Below, piece after piece: positions 24,301-38,149 of a stretch of DNA of 64,000 nucleotides. Origin of the DNA: Gymnogyps californianus (taxonomy: Eukaryota; Chordata; Aves; Accipitriformes; Cathartidae); assembly GCF_018139145.2 (NCBI RefSeq), contig NC_059478.1:31929001-31993000 (forward strand), written 5' to 3'. How positions within the stretch are numbered: the first letter of the stretch is position 1; each line of letters begins with the position of its first letter. A program made the translations under genes and the position numbers. The notes under the pieces were generated by a model. It saw only the letters and a list, made by a program, of their open reading frames with translations. It was not told the origin of the DNA and searched no databases.

Positions 24301-27300
24301 CACTGGAACTGTCTTATTTGTGGGCAAGTCAAAGGATCAACTCTTACAGGGCTTACTTGGAGGGAAAAGAAAAAAAAAACCAAACTAAACACACCCAAAC
24401 AAAAAAGTGTTTGTAATTTTAAATTCATAAATACACATTTTAAAGCATGCCTACCCTGAGCTGCAGGCATCTTTCTGTAAGTTAGAAAGGCACCAAAAAC
24501 AATCATCAATGCAGCCACAGCAGCTATTCCTCATCTTGGAAAAGAAAGTCTGTCCAGAGGTAAATTTGAAAAGTAATAAAATAGGAGAACCTTGCCAAAA
24601 ACACTGGCCATGAACTATCTACAACTGATACACGCAACTGATCTTCCCTGGCAGGGAGTCATCTCCAGGGGAGACCAGGGCTTCCTGAAAAGGTCACCAC
24701 ATCCTGCACCAGCCTCAGCGTGGGGACCGATACGCAGCGTAGCTCAGTGCACGTTTACAGCAGTAACATGAGCTTGAAGCACAGAAAACATAAGTCAGGG
24801 TCTCAGTAGCCAAAAAGGTGTGGTCACAAGCCCTGGCCAAAACAAGCCTTTCATTACAAGAGCTGCTCGCTGTGTAGCCGGCAGCACAGCATTCCAGCAT
24901 CATCCTCAGGTGGCAAATCCCAGGTGACAAACTCCCCAGGACAGCAGCCCGAGGACTGCAGCGAACTGCACCAGGGAACGAGGTGATGCAGCCCAAGCTG
25001 AGCAAGCTGCAGCGATGTTGGCCTCAGCTGCAAGGAGATTTAACAAAGGTTTACAAAATGCTCCCACCAGCCTCAGCAAGCATCATCAGCAAAGATGGAA
25101 AAGGAAGAAACAAAAGATCAGATTAAAATGCCTGATCTTACAGTCTAAAGATTGCCTTGAGGTTATGTCTAGTGAACAGAAGAGTGAACAGGGGTCTGTT
25201 GACCAAAACTGGTTTCTGTGAATATGATGAGTGAAAACTGGTGACTGAAAAAGGCTGAAGACCTTCTACCCAGGGTTTGACGTCACTGCCCAGACTTTGT
25301 CCAGCGGTTTTGTTTACCTCGAGGATCCCTGCATCAGTTTGTCGCAGCACTGCTACCACATCAGTCAGACTCCTAGCACAGAAAGGGAACCTTTTTCTAC
25401 TTCATATGGGAACCTTTCCAATTCTTTTCTATTTACTCTTTTTTCACTTATTACCAGATTTTTAATCCAACATACAGATTCACACCAGAAAAACGGGACA
25501 AGATCTGGAAAATGGTTGCTGTAGCCAATGCACCAGCTGAAAGCTGTGTCAGGAACTGAACAGGCTCCTCAGCTGAGATCACTCACACTCACTGCATTGC
25601 CTGTCTCGCCCTCAAACACATTGTTTGCTTCCATTGGGTTTGTCCAAAGAGATTACCTATCGCTTTAAACAGAACTAAGCAGCCTTATTATTTGACAGAA
25701 TAAGACATTTCTGACTAATACCTGAAAACAGGGGACACCAGTAAATTTTTGTTAAGGCTGTTCTGCTAGCTACATTATTTCTATTGCAGAATAACCCAGA
25801 TTATGAACTCCTTTTCTGGTGCATCTCAACAAATACCATCCCAATATTTAGCAAAAATTTCCTGCTGTTCTCGCTATGGCAACCAAACAGTCTGACACTT
25901 TTGAATTCCTGAACCAGTGTAGCTATTTAATGTATTGTGGAGACACCTTTTAAACCATTAATTCCACTTAACACAAACTGAGGTTCAAAAAGAACCGCTC
26001 ACTCTAGGTGCATAGGCCGATAAATTATCATGAACTTGTGAAAGGCAACTGAAGTTCTGTGAAAAATCAGTCTCATCACCTGGTCACAGGCACCCAGAGG
26101 GGACTGCGTAACAGCATCAGCATGCCGTCTCCACACTTCTACAATCTGATGATGTGCGACATGCTTTGCTCCTCAGAGCTCTCTCACCATGACCTTTTCT
26201 ACAGCCTCCCCTAGAAAGGAGCATTAGCTATATAACCAGCATTGGTGTGTACCCAGTGCTTCCCAAGCTGCACACTTGGTTTATGGAGAACACAAAGGCC
26301 AAGCCACAAAACGACAGACTAAAACAAATGTGTTACCCGAGCAAGTAAAGCTACTAGCTAAAGCAACTATAGGAAGAGTCTGAATCCTTAACACACCTCT
26401 TTTATAGCCAGCTGGTCTCCTCTACACCTCCAAAGTCACTAAAATATCCCTTATAAAGGAGAACACACCACATGAGAGCAAGTCACCTTAACCAAGGCAA
26501 TAAAACTAGGAACAAAACAAGAATGATTTCTTCTAATTGCAAGTGGACAAACGGGTGCTTTGGCTTCCTGATTAGCTCAATTCAGAACACATAATTTGTC
26601 AGGCTTGGATTCAGGATCATGCCACCAACACCCCACACATGTTCTCTTTCTCACTTAATCTGTCATATAATCCAAAGTGATCTGTAAGACTTTAAAAAGC
26701 CTTGCTAGTGATGGTAGATCAAAACAGCCAACCAAAGCGTAAAACAGTCTAGCAGAGAATATCCTTCCTAAAGGCTAACAGTAAAACCCCAATTCCATTT
26801 TGGAGGGAAGCGAGACAACCACAGAGGAATTCTCTAATAGGAAAAGCAAGGTGGACCTCACATATTGGGAGTTATGGCTAGTGTCAGACAGTGATCTTTT
26901 TTCCAAATACTTATCCACCAGTCCAACCTTAAATACTGTTTTCCAAGAATGATCATACTTGACCAATTATGAAAGCTACTCAATGCAGTAAACTCTTGAT
27001 CCAATTCCAGCAATTCCATGTGAATCCTGAAGCATGACTAGCACCGTGAGATGTTTAGCAGCCATCTCCAGTCTGGAAACATGAGATCACATTTCAGTTT
27101 TGACACAACGCACATACCGGCACATTGTCTCTCTATACTGCATCTAGACTTAGGTGAATAGATGGAGCATGAATTTACCACACCACAATTGCTCCAACAG
27201 CAGCTGTCGGATTTCAGTACAACCCCTGAACAGGTTTCATTCCACCCAGTACGCCTGCAGTTAAATCTAAAGCCTCAGGATCCAACAGCATACTTTTCCA

Positions 27301-28929
27301 CAAGCAGACTTAAGACTCTCTAGCTAATGCTCTAAGGGACAACTCAATCTTCTGTGATTTAGCCCAAATAGACAATACGGTTTGATGAATTGCTTAGAGA
27401 GATTTCCCCATTAATCTGAGCTTCTTCCAAGAGTTCAATGCCCAGAGCAGACTATCTTTGACAAACTCCCAGTCCATGCAAAGAGGGAAGTGGGATGCTT
27501 TACCACTAAGGGAATGAGAAGTTAGAGTGAAGACTATCACTAGGTGTCTGTGGGTTGAGCACAGGGGTGGGGACGGACAGACACACACACAGAGCTTGCA
27601 AATACAAGACCAGGAACTTCACCCCCAATTAAAATATAGACAGCTGAAAAACTTATTAACCATCAGTCTTGTCTTTAATATAATGGATATAACCTTACAA
27701 TCTTTGACCACGAACAACTCAGCCTCTCAAAAATTTACTACAGTAAAATGCATTATTAAATCAAATCTGAGCATGGCTCAGAATCTCAACTCTCTTTGTT
27801 CCCTGATGCTGCAAGGATGTATCTGGGCAGGGGGTGGAGGGAGAGGGAGGGGTGTTATGAGCAAGCTGGCTCAACTGATTTCTTGTAAATACCATAAAAA
27901 TGAACACTTGACCATAATCTATGAATTGGATATAAAGAGAGAAAATAATTCTTAAAGAAATGAGTGCTTTTAAGTGCTTCTTGAGCATCAAATTGAAGAA
28001 AACATTTATGAATTTTCCATCATGTTGTGAAGCATCATGTCAGGCAGGATCAACCACATAAAATTATTTTGTGACAATACATGTAAATGGCTTTAACATT
28101 CTCTGTCCCTCTAAAGCAATAGCAAAGACTAGCCAAGCCATCTGAGTGTTCAGAATTGTAATATGGCCTTTGAAGAGATTATTTGCAGACTAATCCTATA
28201 TTTTCTCATGGAAGCATTCTAAAATTTGAAGTGCCATATTCACATGGCACATTTTGCCTTCCAAAATTACCTCTGAAAGAGCCAGTGAAAAATTACACAC
28301 TGCGTAGACAAGCATATATCTAAATGATATGCATGTCTAACAGAAATAGATTATTTTCAAGGGGTCCTAAACTTAGCTTTTCCATTTGTTTGTACAACTG
28401 CATGCAATAATAATTTATGTATAAGAATCTATGCATTTCAATCAGACACACACAACTGCTAGGGCTTTCTGTTTGTTCATTTTTGCATGTTTATCTAAAA
28501 AGAATAAAAACAAACACGTCTTCAAAGGTATTACATTTGGGTTTTTTAAAATCTGAAAAAGAATATATTTACAATCCTCATAATGCTGAAACACCTTTAA
28601 AGAAGAGATATCTATCAGCACATGGAATTTTAATGATAGTTGCTTGAAAGCAATCACTGAGAGATGTCTTCAACACATCTTCATCTCGCATCCTACGCAG
28701 TGCCTTTCCCACCAAATTCTATTTTCTTTATTCCTCACCTATGATTCTCAGGAATTCACGCTTCTAACCTTGGTCTTCTAGACGTCATTCAAGTCAGATG
28801 ACTCAAACAGCAACTGGTCAAAAGCGTGAGCATCCCAGTGACATGTTCAAGCACTTCAATGTACCCCACATTCCCACTGAAGCAGGAAACAGTGAGGCTA
28901 GAGTAATCCACAAAGTATTTTTTTGAATT

Positions 28930-28981
28930 AAAAAAAAAAAACAAAACCACACACACGCGTGTGCACACACATGCACACACA
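28930..28981. repeat. A-run, A/C tract and alternating purine-pyrimidine (CA/CG/TG) microsatellite
   Basis: 28930-28956 is A/C-only. From 28948 to 28981 the strand alternates purine and pyrimidine without a break for 34 bases: (CA)n, then CGCGTGTG, then (CA)n with one ATG. Alternating CA/CG/TG sequence is the classical left-handed Z-DNA type. It is microsatellite in nature and probably length-polymorphic. Confidence 0.85.
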
Positions 28982-30650
28982 ACCACCTTGTTCAGGATGC
29001 AAAGAATCGGTCTTCCAAATCCTGCTTTAAATGACAAGAAGAAACTAAGAAACCAAGAAACTAAGATACAGTAAGGCTGGTTTGATACTTAGATCAACCC
29101 AAAAGAAAAACCTGCTTGTCACCACAGGATATTTTCCTGATTGCCTGTTTAAAAAGAAGCCTGTTTCTTATCCAAGTGTACCAGCAGATAATGAATGAAA
29201 GTGGTTAGGGGTTTAGGAAATCTTCAGGCAAGCTGCAGAGGAAACTGTTGGGATCCTGCTTATTCCAAAGCTCAGCCATTTCATCAGGCAGCAGAGAGCG
29301 AGCCGTGCTGTGCAGCATTGCATGACAAGCAGTATGCTTTCCACTGGTTTTGTTTGTTCCTAATGAACTCCAAAGTAGTAACACCACACTGGAAATACAC
29401 TGCGGCAGCAATAAAAATCTGTAGTTGCATTCTTATATCTTTGTCACGCCTGAAAATATCCAGATTGAGCAGCAATAACTTGCTAGAACTTCAACTGAAA
29501 CAAAAGGGTTTCAATTCACTGCAGCCTTACTTGGTACAATGAGCTTGAGAGAGTCCTGTACCTGCAACAAACTGCACGAGCCACAGGGGATCATAGGACA
29601 GGGCGAGGGAGAGGCAAGGCTAACCTTCATTTCATCTGATTTCATGCATTTGTTAACCTCCAGTCTCATTTGAGATATAACATTTAAAAAGAAAACATAT
29701 GTGAATATGAAGCCGTTTTAGGAAATCAGGTGTACTTATGCACAGCCCATTATTGCTAAAGCTACAGAAGTACTGTGGGATGGATACGAGAAGGCTGCCT
29801 GCATCCCTACCACTATAAGGCAGACCCAAGGTTATGAAAGCTGGAGAATACAAAGAACATCTCAAACCAACTTGAAATACACATCTCCATCCTTCTTCAA
29901 AGCTGCACCACATCGCATTGTACCAGAAAGCAAAACATTATTATTTCTGTTTCACCAGAAGACAGGTAAAGAACAGAAGACAGCTAGCACCATCACAGTG
30001 GGCTGAGGAGATGAATCACATCATTGTGCTTAGGCCACTGCACCACACCTCAAAAGCAAACAAGCAAAAACTACAGTGTAGCTACAGTTCCTCACCCAAA
30101 TTTCCTGTCCACCCTTCTGTTTTCATCTTGGCCTCTGTATTGTTCACAGTAGCCAGTTGTATAGAACTGCACAGAAAAATCATTTACTTTCTCTACATTT
30201 CAGTGCCACAATTTCTACGATGTGAACAGTGTTGCCTCCCTTCCCCACAGAGATATTGTCAGCCTTATTCTCCTGTTCCTGCATACACCACTGACCCTGT
30301 CCTGGTGCTGGACACACAGGAGAATACAGACGACCTGACTCACAGAATACAGCTGCCTTTAATATCTTTTCCAACACAAAGAAATTAGATTAATCTCATA
30401 ATCAAAGGTGAATGTCATGTTCAAAAAGCCAAGGCTTTCCTCCAATAATAAGCTTGTATCTGTAAAACTCTGTGGCACAGCACACATGGTTTCATTTTCT
30501 TCTGTGTTTTACCATAGAGAGGGGAGAAGAATTTAGTTTCACTGCCCCACTCATGGTGCATCCCTGATCTTTGTATCCTTACTGTAGTAACTGACTTTTG
30601 GGTGCAACAGCAGGAAGAGTCTCCAAAGTGGCTTTCAATAACTTAATTTT

Positions 30651-30668
30651 AAAAAAAAAAAAAAAAAA
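30651..30668. repeat. A18 homopolymer followed by an A/C-rich tail
   Basis: Eighteen A, followed to 30690 by sequence with only two T among C and A. Same class as the other A/C tracts. Confidence 0.8.
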
Positions 30669-33168
30669 TCCCCACCAAACTCACACCACCTTCTAAATTT
30701 TCTTTGTCTGTGTGAGGAGGAGTGTATTAGATCAGATAAGGGATATTAAATGGCCTTTAAGTCTGACAGCAAAGAACAGCTCTAATGGGAGACCCAAATT
30801 GTGCTGCTAGCAATATACTGTACTTGCAAAACAGTAACATCAAGATGCCAGAACAGTGCCATGACCTATATTTCCTGCAAACCAATTTTCTTCTTTGTAG
30901 GATGGATGGAAAGAATCCAACTGCTTTTTAAGTTCCTTTTCTTTCTGCTGGAACTATGCCTTATCATACACATTTTTCCGACACCGAACTTTTCTATGCC
31001 CCACAGCATTTAAAGCATGAATTATCTACAGTCTATTTATGCAGTTATAAACAATAAATACTGCAAAATCGTGTTTAGGCTGCACTTACAGGACGGGAAC
31101 AGAATTCTTTGTATCTCATTTCCCTACTTTTAAAAGAAACCAAATCCCTTAAAGGGGAATCTTAAACAGAAGAACAATGTTACAGAGGAATAGGGGTAAC
31201 ATATTCTGAGGAATTTCTGTGGATTCATTATTGATGGAGTATAGTTTAGCTGATGCTGTCAGAGCATGCAAGTCCAGACCTTAGCTTTTCCACCCTCAAC
31301 ATTACAAGTTTCCCCGCTCTCTATACCTTTTAGTACTGCAGCTTTTTCAAACAGTGTAAGCAGGGGAAACACTAAGCTTAGGCCATAGTGACAGGCTTAC
31401 CTGAGCTTCTAGTAAGGCGGCACCCAAAAAAAAAATCCACTGCAAGCACAAGGCAAAACCATCACTACGGACTGAAAAGACAGGGAGACAGAGCCATTTT
31501 GTCCCATCTCCGAGGGTCGCTGCTTGGGTTTTGCACACGTGAAGTCGCCCAAATTTCCAACATTCATATTTATCCAAGTGAGGCATTTACTCTTTTGGGT
31601 ACTCCCATCCTACAGGAAAATTGTATCCTTTAAGGAGGGCATCAAAATCAAGACAACATTTTTAGAAGAAAGGAGGTATCTCTGTCTGATTTCTTTGACT
31701 CCCACTGCCTTGTGATATCCCTAAAAATTCCATTTTTGCCTCAGGAGGAGGCACTTCACCCATGTCTTGTACAGACACACTATGCTCGGAGTGGTCAACA
31801 AAACACCTGAAAGGATTTATGATAAGCTTGTTTTCACCACCCCACCCCCCTTACAGATATCCTTGCCAAATGCAAACACTCTCCCTCAGGCAGGAAAATT
31901 TGGAAACAGAACACCTGATGCAGCTTTTATTCCAAAATTGTCTCACGTGTGTTGAGTGTCAAAAAGAGCCATGTTGTGCCACAGCACCCGCTTGTCTCGG
32001 GAAAATTGAAATCGTTCGGTGTCTAACACTTTGAATGATTTCCCAACTTCTCACTTGCCCCATCTGCTCCTCTCAGTTCATTTTGATTTGTTTTAGCCTT
32101 TGTGTCTGCAGTGGCACCAACAAAACTGCAGCATCACTGCAAGTTCCTCTGCTATGGAGCAGTGCCAATTTAGTCTCAAATTCAGCCTCCTCCAAAAGAA
32201 AAACACCAAAAAAACCAAGATCACTACCCATTTCTGTTGTCTCTCCCTGCCTCCAAAATATGCACAAGCAGCTATCTGGCTTCAATGCTGAGCTCTAAAA
32301 TAATATGCCACCTATACGATAACCAACATTAAAATCTTAAGTCAGATTTCCACAGAATACAGCAAAGCACATGAATGCCATATCTCAGCCCCTATTTTAC
32401 TTTATTAGTTGGCCCAATTAGCTAAGGAATTAAGTCAAAATTACTTGAGTTTATGTAGCATTTTGTTTCTTTGCTGTTAGCATGGTATTCATAGGACTTT
32501 CAAGGCAAAAATACCAGCTGCTTTCCAACATTTAAGGAACTTGGATTCTGAAACCAGACACAGGACTTTTAGTTAGGTGGGAAAATTGATAAAAACAATA
32601 GGTGAGACATACACATGAAAGGGTTTTTTTTTGTTAAGACAGTACACAAGGTAGGCAATCACAGTGCCTTCCCTGAACTTCAGGAAAGTCAGGATATACC
32701 CACCCAGGGTTTTAAAAAGGGCCTTAAATATGATAGAAGAAAAACATTACAAATAAGCACATGGAAAAACCCCACCACAATCTGCCCATACAAGTCTCCA
32801 TTGAAAAAGATTAAACTCTGACTGAGCAGAACCTTAACAAAAGAAACTAAAACACCCCCCCACACACACACTCGCTCATCTTCCCACAGCTTCAAGTCAG
32901 CTATCACCAGATTAATGAGGGCCCACAAAGATGCAGGTGTACCCATGAGAAGGGATTCAGTCAGAGACTCACTTTGGAGCCACCACGGACTGAATACACA
33001 ACATTGCACAGAGAAAAACAATTGATGGGGAACAGCACTCACAGCTCCCACCCCTAACTTGTGTTCAGTGTCACTGCGAGCACCATGCTGAAAAGAGCTC
33101 AAAACTCTAAGACTACAGCGGTCTCAAGTTGCCTTAGGTTTGCTCTAAAGAAGGTCTCAAGTTCAGTG

Positions 33169-33185
33169 AAAAAAAAAAAAAAAAA
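33169..33185. repeat. A17 homopolymer
   Basis: Seventeen consecutive A in unique sequence. Confidence 0.85.
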
Positions 33186-34139
33186 TTAAACCTCTCCAAA
33201 ACCTTGGCATACACTTCTTCAAGTGCAAAGTACCAAACAACTTAAGTGACTCAACATGTGGCTTGGTTTGGTATTTCTAACGAGTGTTCAGGATGTATCA
33301 GGTAACCATGAACTTCTGCTTTAGCTTCAGTAAAACACACAGCAAGTGTACCAATACTTACCCATACTTGACACTAGCTCCACTATGCTGAATCATTTAG
33401 CTAGAATTTCTTACAGTAGCCTCAGTGGTTTATTTTTTCCTCAGTGTTCATGCCTTCCTTCTGGTGAAGCTAATGAAATTTAGCTTTACAATTCAAAAGA
33501 TGTATGGCTATACATCTTTAAAGAGAAGTGACTAAACACACTGCTGCTGCAGCATCCTGAGCAGCCAGTCGCAAAGTGGAGCTGGTCCTGAATTCAGGGA
33601 ACGTCGCTCAGCGGTCATTGGGGAGTAAATGAGGCAGAAAGCAAGTTAGCCAGGCAACTGCGGAGCTGAGAGCCCAATCAGATGTGGAAGCTGCAGGGGA
33701 AGCAAAGGTGAACAGAACTAGAGAGCCAGCATCCGACATTTGCAAGGTAAAATACGATGTTTGCAACTAATAGGTAGAAGTAGGAAGAGAAATCTTACTG
33801 GCAAAAAAGGCTGGCTGTTTCATAAACTGCTCCTGTGAAAGTCCTTGGAAGGCTGAAGTGCACATCAGTGAGTATGTGTTCATACTGCTTCTTCAATAAA
33901 GGGGGAAAAATAAATCAGGATACATATGAAAAGAATGAATTAACTAGCTTCGATGGACACGCCACTCTCCTTCAAAAAGCACAATTGCTCCAATCTCTGT
34001 TCCTATCTGTTGACGTCTGCTGACAGGTAAAAAATGCTACTCCATTCCCTAATTTGTACTTTTGAAATAAGGGCTATATGATCTCCTTGTCACTGTGAAA
34101 TTCTTAGCAGCCATGATGTACAGCATAATTCCAATGATG

Positions 34140-34390
34140 AAATCTTAGTCGATTACTGATTTGTTCCACAACATACTGAAAGAAGAGTTGTCAGCCAGAT
34201 GTCTCCAGCCAATTGCAAAATACATTATTAATGAAATTAGAGTAAGAGGAACCTTTTTGTATGGCTCTTTATTAAAGAATTCCAAGCAACTCCATTGCAC
34301 AATTACAGTATCTGAACTTTGCTTTTTAAATGTTGCCATGTGCAAACCTCACCGTGTATTTGGACTTGAAGTGATAATCTGAAGGAAACA
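34140..34390. promoter_or_regulatory. Candidate conserved non-coding element
   Basis: Repeat-free, AT-rich but complex sequence with homeodomain-like ATTATTAATGAAATTAG and a C/EBP-type palindrome ATTGCACAAT (34294-34303). Overlapping frames of about 66-73 codons on both strands match no known protein. The regulatory reading is inference only. Confidence 0.2.
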
Positions 34391-35520
34391 GAGTCTGTAA
34401 TAAGTGAAATTATTAATAAACTCTACTCCAGGTCCTCCTACTAACAAATGTCGTTGTACCCTAGAACCCTGCACAAGGTGACATTCTTGATACCAGACTA
34501 ATATTTTATTTCTTCAAAATTTGTATACAGAAAGTTACAGGAACAGACAAGCATTTCCACAGAAAAACAACCTATTTCAAAGATAGCCATGTAGAATTAA
34601 AAGTACTTCCTTGGTCTCCAGAATCAGAATGAACTGGGCAAACCATAACCTCCCCAACCAACACTGATACTCAGCCTACATCATTCCTCCACGTGGGACG
34701 AATTCCACGTCTTCTTTGACTAGGCACTAGATAACCTGAGCTTGTGCAAAGTAAACTGTAAAGGAAAGAGAAAAAATGCAAAGGGAAGAAAAAAATGCCT
34801 GATCACTCTATATCACCATCATCAAGGAACCGTTTAATCAGAGGATTGAGTTGCTCGAGGAATTGGTAATGGTACACATGCCTTTTCATGTCTAGGTAAC
34901 CTGTGCAAATCTGGCTCAAGCTGATAATGATCAAACCTAATTACAATCTGACAGCTGCTCAGTGGCTTATACACTGTTGCCCATTCTTAAGATCTTATCA
35001 CAAGTCTCATGATATTTAGCGTTCTTCTTAAGCCCTAATTCCTGAAGTCAAGCAATTACCCAAGATTCTCCACTTCCAATAAAAATGAATTGGAGTTTCC
35101 ATCCCATGAGCTTGGAACAAAGCTTTAAACATGACCTAAATGCAATATAATGGTTTCTAAACTCAAAAAAGCACGGACTGTTTGAATTTGCAAGATTTTT
35201 AAACTGAAAAGGTGATGTTTTAAATACTAAGTCAGGAGCTGGAATGGTTGTTTGACAAAGCTGCACATGAATCATCTTATTTCAACTTCTGGTGCTCAGG
35301 ATAGACCAGCATCCACTATCACAACCAGCACATTCATGGCCTGTGGAGAAATAGGTTGGAAGAGTAGGACTGATCTGTCTGAGGCAATTCACTTGGCCCT
35401 CATGCTGATACACACCATGCCTCCTCTGCAAGCCTCATCTGTCCTTGCTCTCCTTTCAGGGAGCACATTCACTTTCCAAGTTCTCACTTCAACACTTTAT
35501 ACCAGGACACAGTTTACTAC

Positions 35521-35540
35521 TTTTTTTTTTTTTTTTTTTT
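35521..35540. repeat. T20 homopolymer
   Basis: Twenty consecutive T. A short degenerate GATACA-type tandem (about 35598-35628) follows about 60 bp later. Confidence 0.85.
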
Positions 35541-37439
35541 AAATATATACATTTAAAATTCTGCTGGGTCACTTTACAAGCTTCTTACAGCTGTACAGCC
35601 AGATACAGATGGATACAGATATACATAACACAAGTATTTGCTAAGAACAAGCAACTCCAACAGACAGATCATTACATTAGCAAACAGCAAGGGTAGAGCA
35701 CGTATCACCAAATAAGTGAAATAACAGGCTTAAACCAAAGTCACTGGTTAAAACTACAGCAAAATAAATCACCTGCACAAGGAATTACTTCAGTTTTCTA
35801 CACCTTTGCAACACTGAGTGCCTTGCGAGAACTTAACATCCTTCCTCCAACACTGATGCCTCTCTCTTAAAAACAACTTCTACCATCTCCCATACTCTAG
35901 TCCAGGTCAAACACCTTTAACTCAAGGGAAACCCAGATGACAGCAGGGGAGAGGAGACACTGTACTATCCTACACTGGCTTTTGGCTAAGTTCTTCACCT
36001 ACGCGTAAGAAAGCCCTTCTGGCTCAGAGCAACGGGCCAGCTGGCCCTTATTCAGTAACCTTGACTCTGGCAGTCACCAAGAGCAGACACATACTGTGAT
36101 AAGTCACCAGAACACACTTCCAGCCTCCAGACATTTGTGAACCTGGCATTTCTACGCCAGAGGCAGTATCACCCCATGCATTAGTCCTCAGTTCTACCAC
36201 AAACTTCTCCAGAAGACTGTTTGGTCTGTGTAAGCCTTCAGCACCCACAACATCCCAAGGCAGTGAGCTTTCCTGCATATCACCACCTTGTGTGAAGCGT
36301 CTTACTTGTTCTGTATCTGTGGCTTGCTCATTTCATATGACATCCTTCACTTAATTTATTGGAAAAGACAATTCCTTATTCAGTTCTCCATATGATAGAG
36401 ACCTATTAAACCGTAAGTGCTCTCTTTTCTGGGCTAACCTTCTCCTGTTCCACTACCTCTCTTTTATGCTGGGGGACATGAAAGCTTTGTCTAGTGTAGT
36501 TCAATCGTGCTCAGACATTCAGCTAAAAATCTCTCACTTCTTTTTCTGTAAAACAGTTCTTGTCTTCCTAACTTACTTGTCCAACCCAAACCTAGCACAG
36601 CAGTCCAGAACCTTTAAAAGCAGGATACCTACCTAATTACTCCAATTTTCTTCCATATTATACTTAGAAGACATGACTATACAGAATTCAAATTACATAG
36701 CTCAGAAGGAAAATTAGACACCGATGACTTCTAAACTGAGATCTCTCTGGCTTTGGATCAGGGAAGCCTTTAGATCCACCACATCAAACCAGCAGGCTAG
36801 AATTTTGGTCATGCGATGAGAAAGACAGTAAGTCTTCAACCCCTGACCTGCTGCAACAGCCAAAATGGTGAATATTCACTGCAACCCTTCTGTTTTCTTT
36901 CTACACTTTCTATACTTGATTCCTAAGAAGAACTTCAAATATGCATAATAAAAACTGGAATACTTTAGGCACTAAGCACAGCTGATGTTTACATAAAACT
37001 ATTCTATTTCAATAATGGGTAAGAAATGATGCATTAGTATCCAACATGTCTGTTACGCTTTGTAAAGATAGCGGAGATGCTGAAAAGCTTTCTTTTTTTC
37101 CAGCGGTATGTCTTTTCATAGCTCTAAGCCAAGTAATACCTATGCTGCACCAAAGTGGGATTATGATTTGAGAAGCCAGTGATCCTGATGTCCTGATCCC
37201 AGGACACATTTATCCAAACTCTCGCATACAATTTACAATTACATGTCCACTAACCACAGGGCAACTCTTGGAAGTTCATTTGTATGGATAACTGCTATAG
37301 AGAACTTGTGATTTAACTGAAGTGACACCAGCATTAGCAATAAAGAGCATGCTCTCAACCCTAACCAAGGCTTGACTCCAACTCGACACAGTCCTCCTGG
37401 GGACCAAGCCACAAAGCCTTTTCCACATGAAAAATATTG

Positions 37440-38030
37440 AACTAATATAATTTAAAGCATGAATTTAAGCTCATTTGAAAGGTTGCAAAACCATGTGTAG
37501 GCACGGTTATTTCAATAGTAAAGTTGCAATTTTCAGTTTAGCTTCAGCTAACTGAAGGCATTTAAACATTAAATCTATATAAGCCAGTCCTAATGTGAAA
37601 GATGTTTCCGATAAGGGCCTGTACCAGCTTAACAGTGCAGGGAAAAATAAATCAATTTAAAGTGAGACTTGTTCAGTGATCATGTACATCTCAGAGCTAT
37701 GACTGGAGGGACTTTGGTCTATTGACAGTAATCACACACTTTAACACAAGACCAACATCATCTCTTCATTCACCAGACAAATAAAATTTCACGTTGGAAA
37801 ACAATAATGACAACAAGTTAATATTTTCAGTAATAAGTTATCTTCACAAAGAGCACTTGACCTTCATTGTAATTTCCACACAGCTTGCAGTAAACCACCT
37901 GAGTGCGTATAAAACATAATGAATAAAGAAATATTAAAAATGATAGAATGTTATTAAAGTAGGTCACAATTCAAACAGCACAATTACTGAAAAAAATGAT
38001 GTTTGAAACTACATCACTCGCAATCCTCCT
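37440..38030. promoter_or_regulatory. Candidate conserved non-coding element
   Basis: Nearly 600 bp of complex, AT-rich, repeat-free sequence. It is dense in homeodomain-type and SOX-type words, including TGACAG (37723-37728, MEIS/TGIF-type), ACAATAATGACAAC and CAAATAAAATTTCA-like segments. No ORF of note. Its texture resembles vertebrate developmental CNEs, but conservation cannot be tested from one sequence. Confidence 0.25.
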
Positions 38031-38149
38031 CACACTGGATGAGCTACTCTATAATTTACTTTGCCTAACAACAGCTTCTGTCCATATTCTCTCTCTCTTT
38101 ATCCCCAAAGACTCTATTAATGCAGCCCACTGTGCCGCATGACAGCATA

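Noticed and set aside
29918..30388. 156-codon plus-strand frame
   Set aside because: Not ATG-supported by any promoter or splice context, no recognisable domain, and an overlapping minus-strand frame shows the area is merely stop-poor.
35970..35995. CTTTTGGCTAAG match to the 5' part of U2 snRNA
   Set aside because: Only about 12 bases agree; the neighbouring U2 bases on both sides are absent, so it is a chance word.
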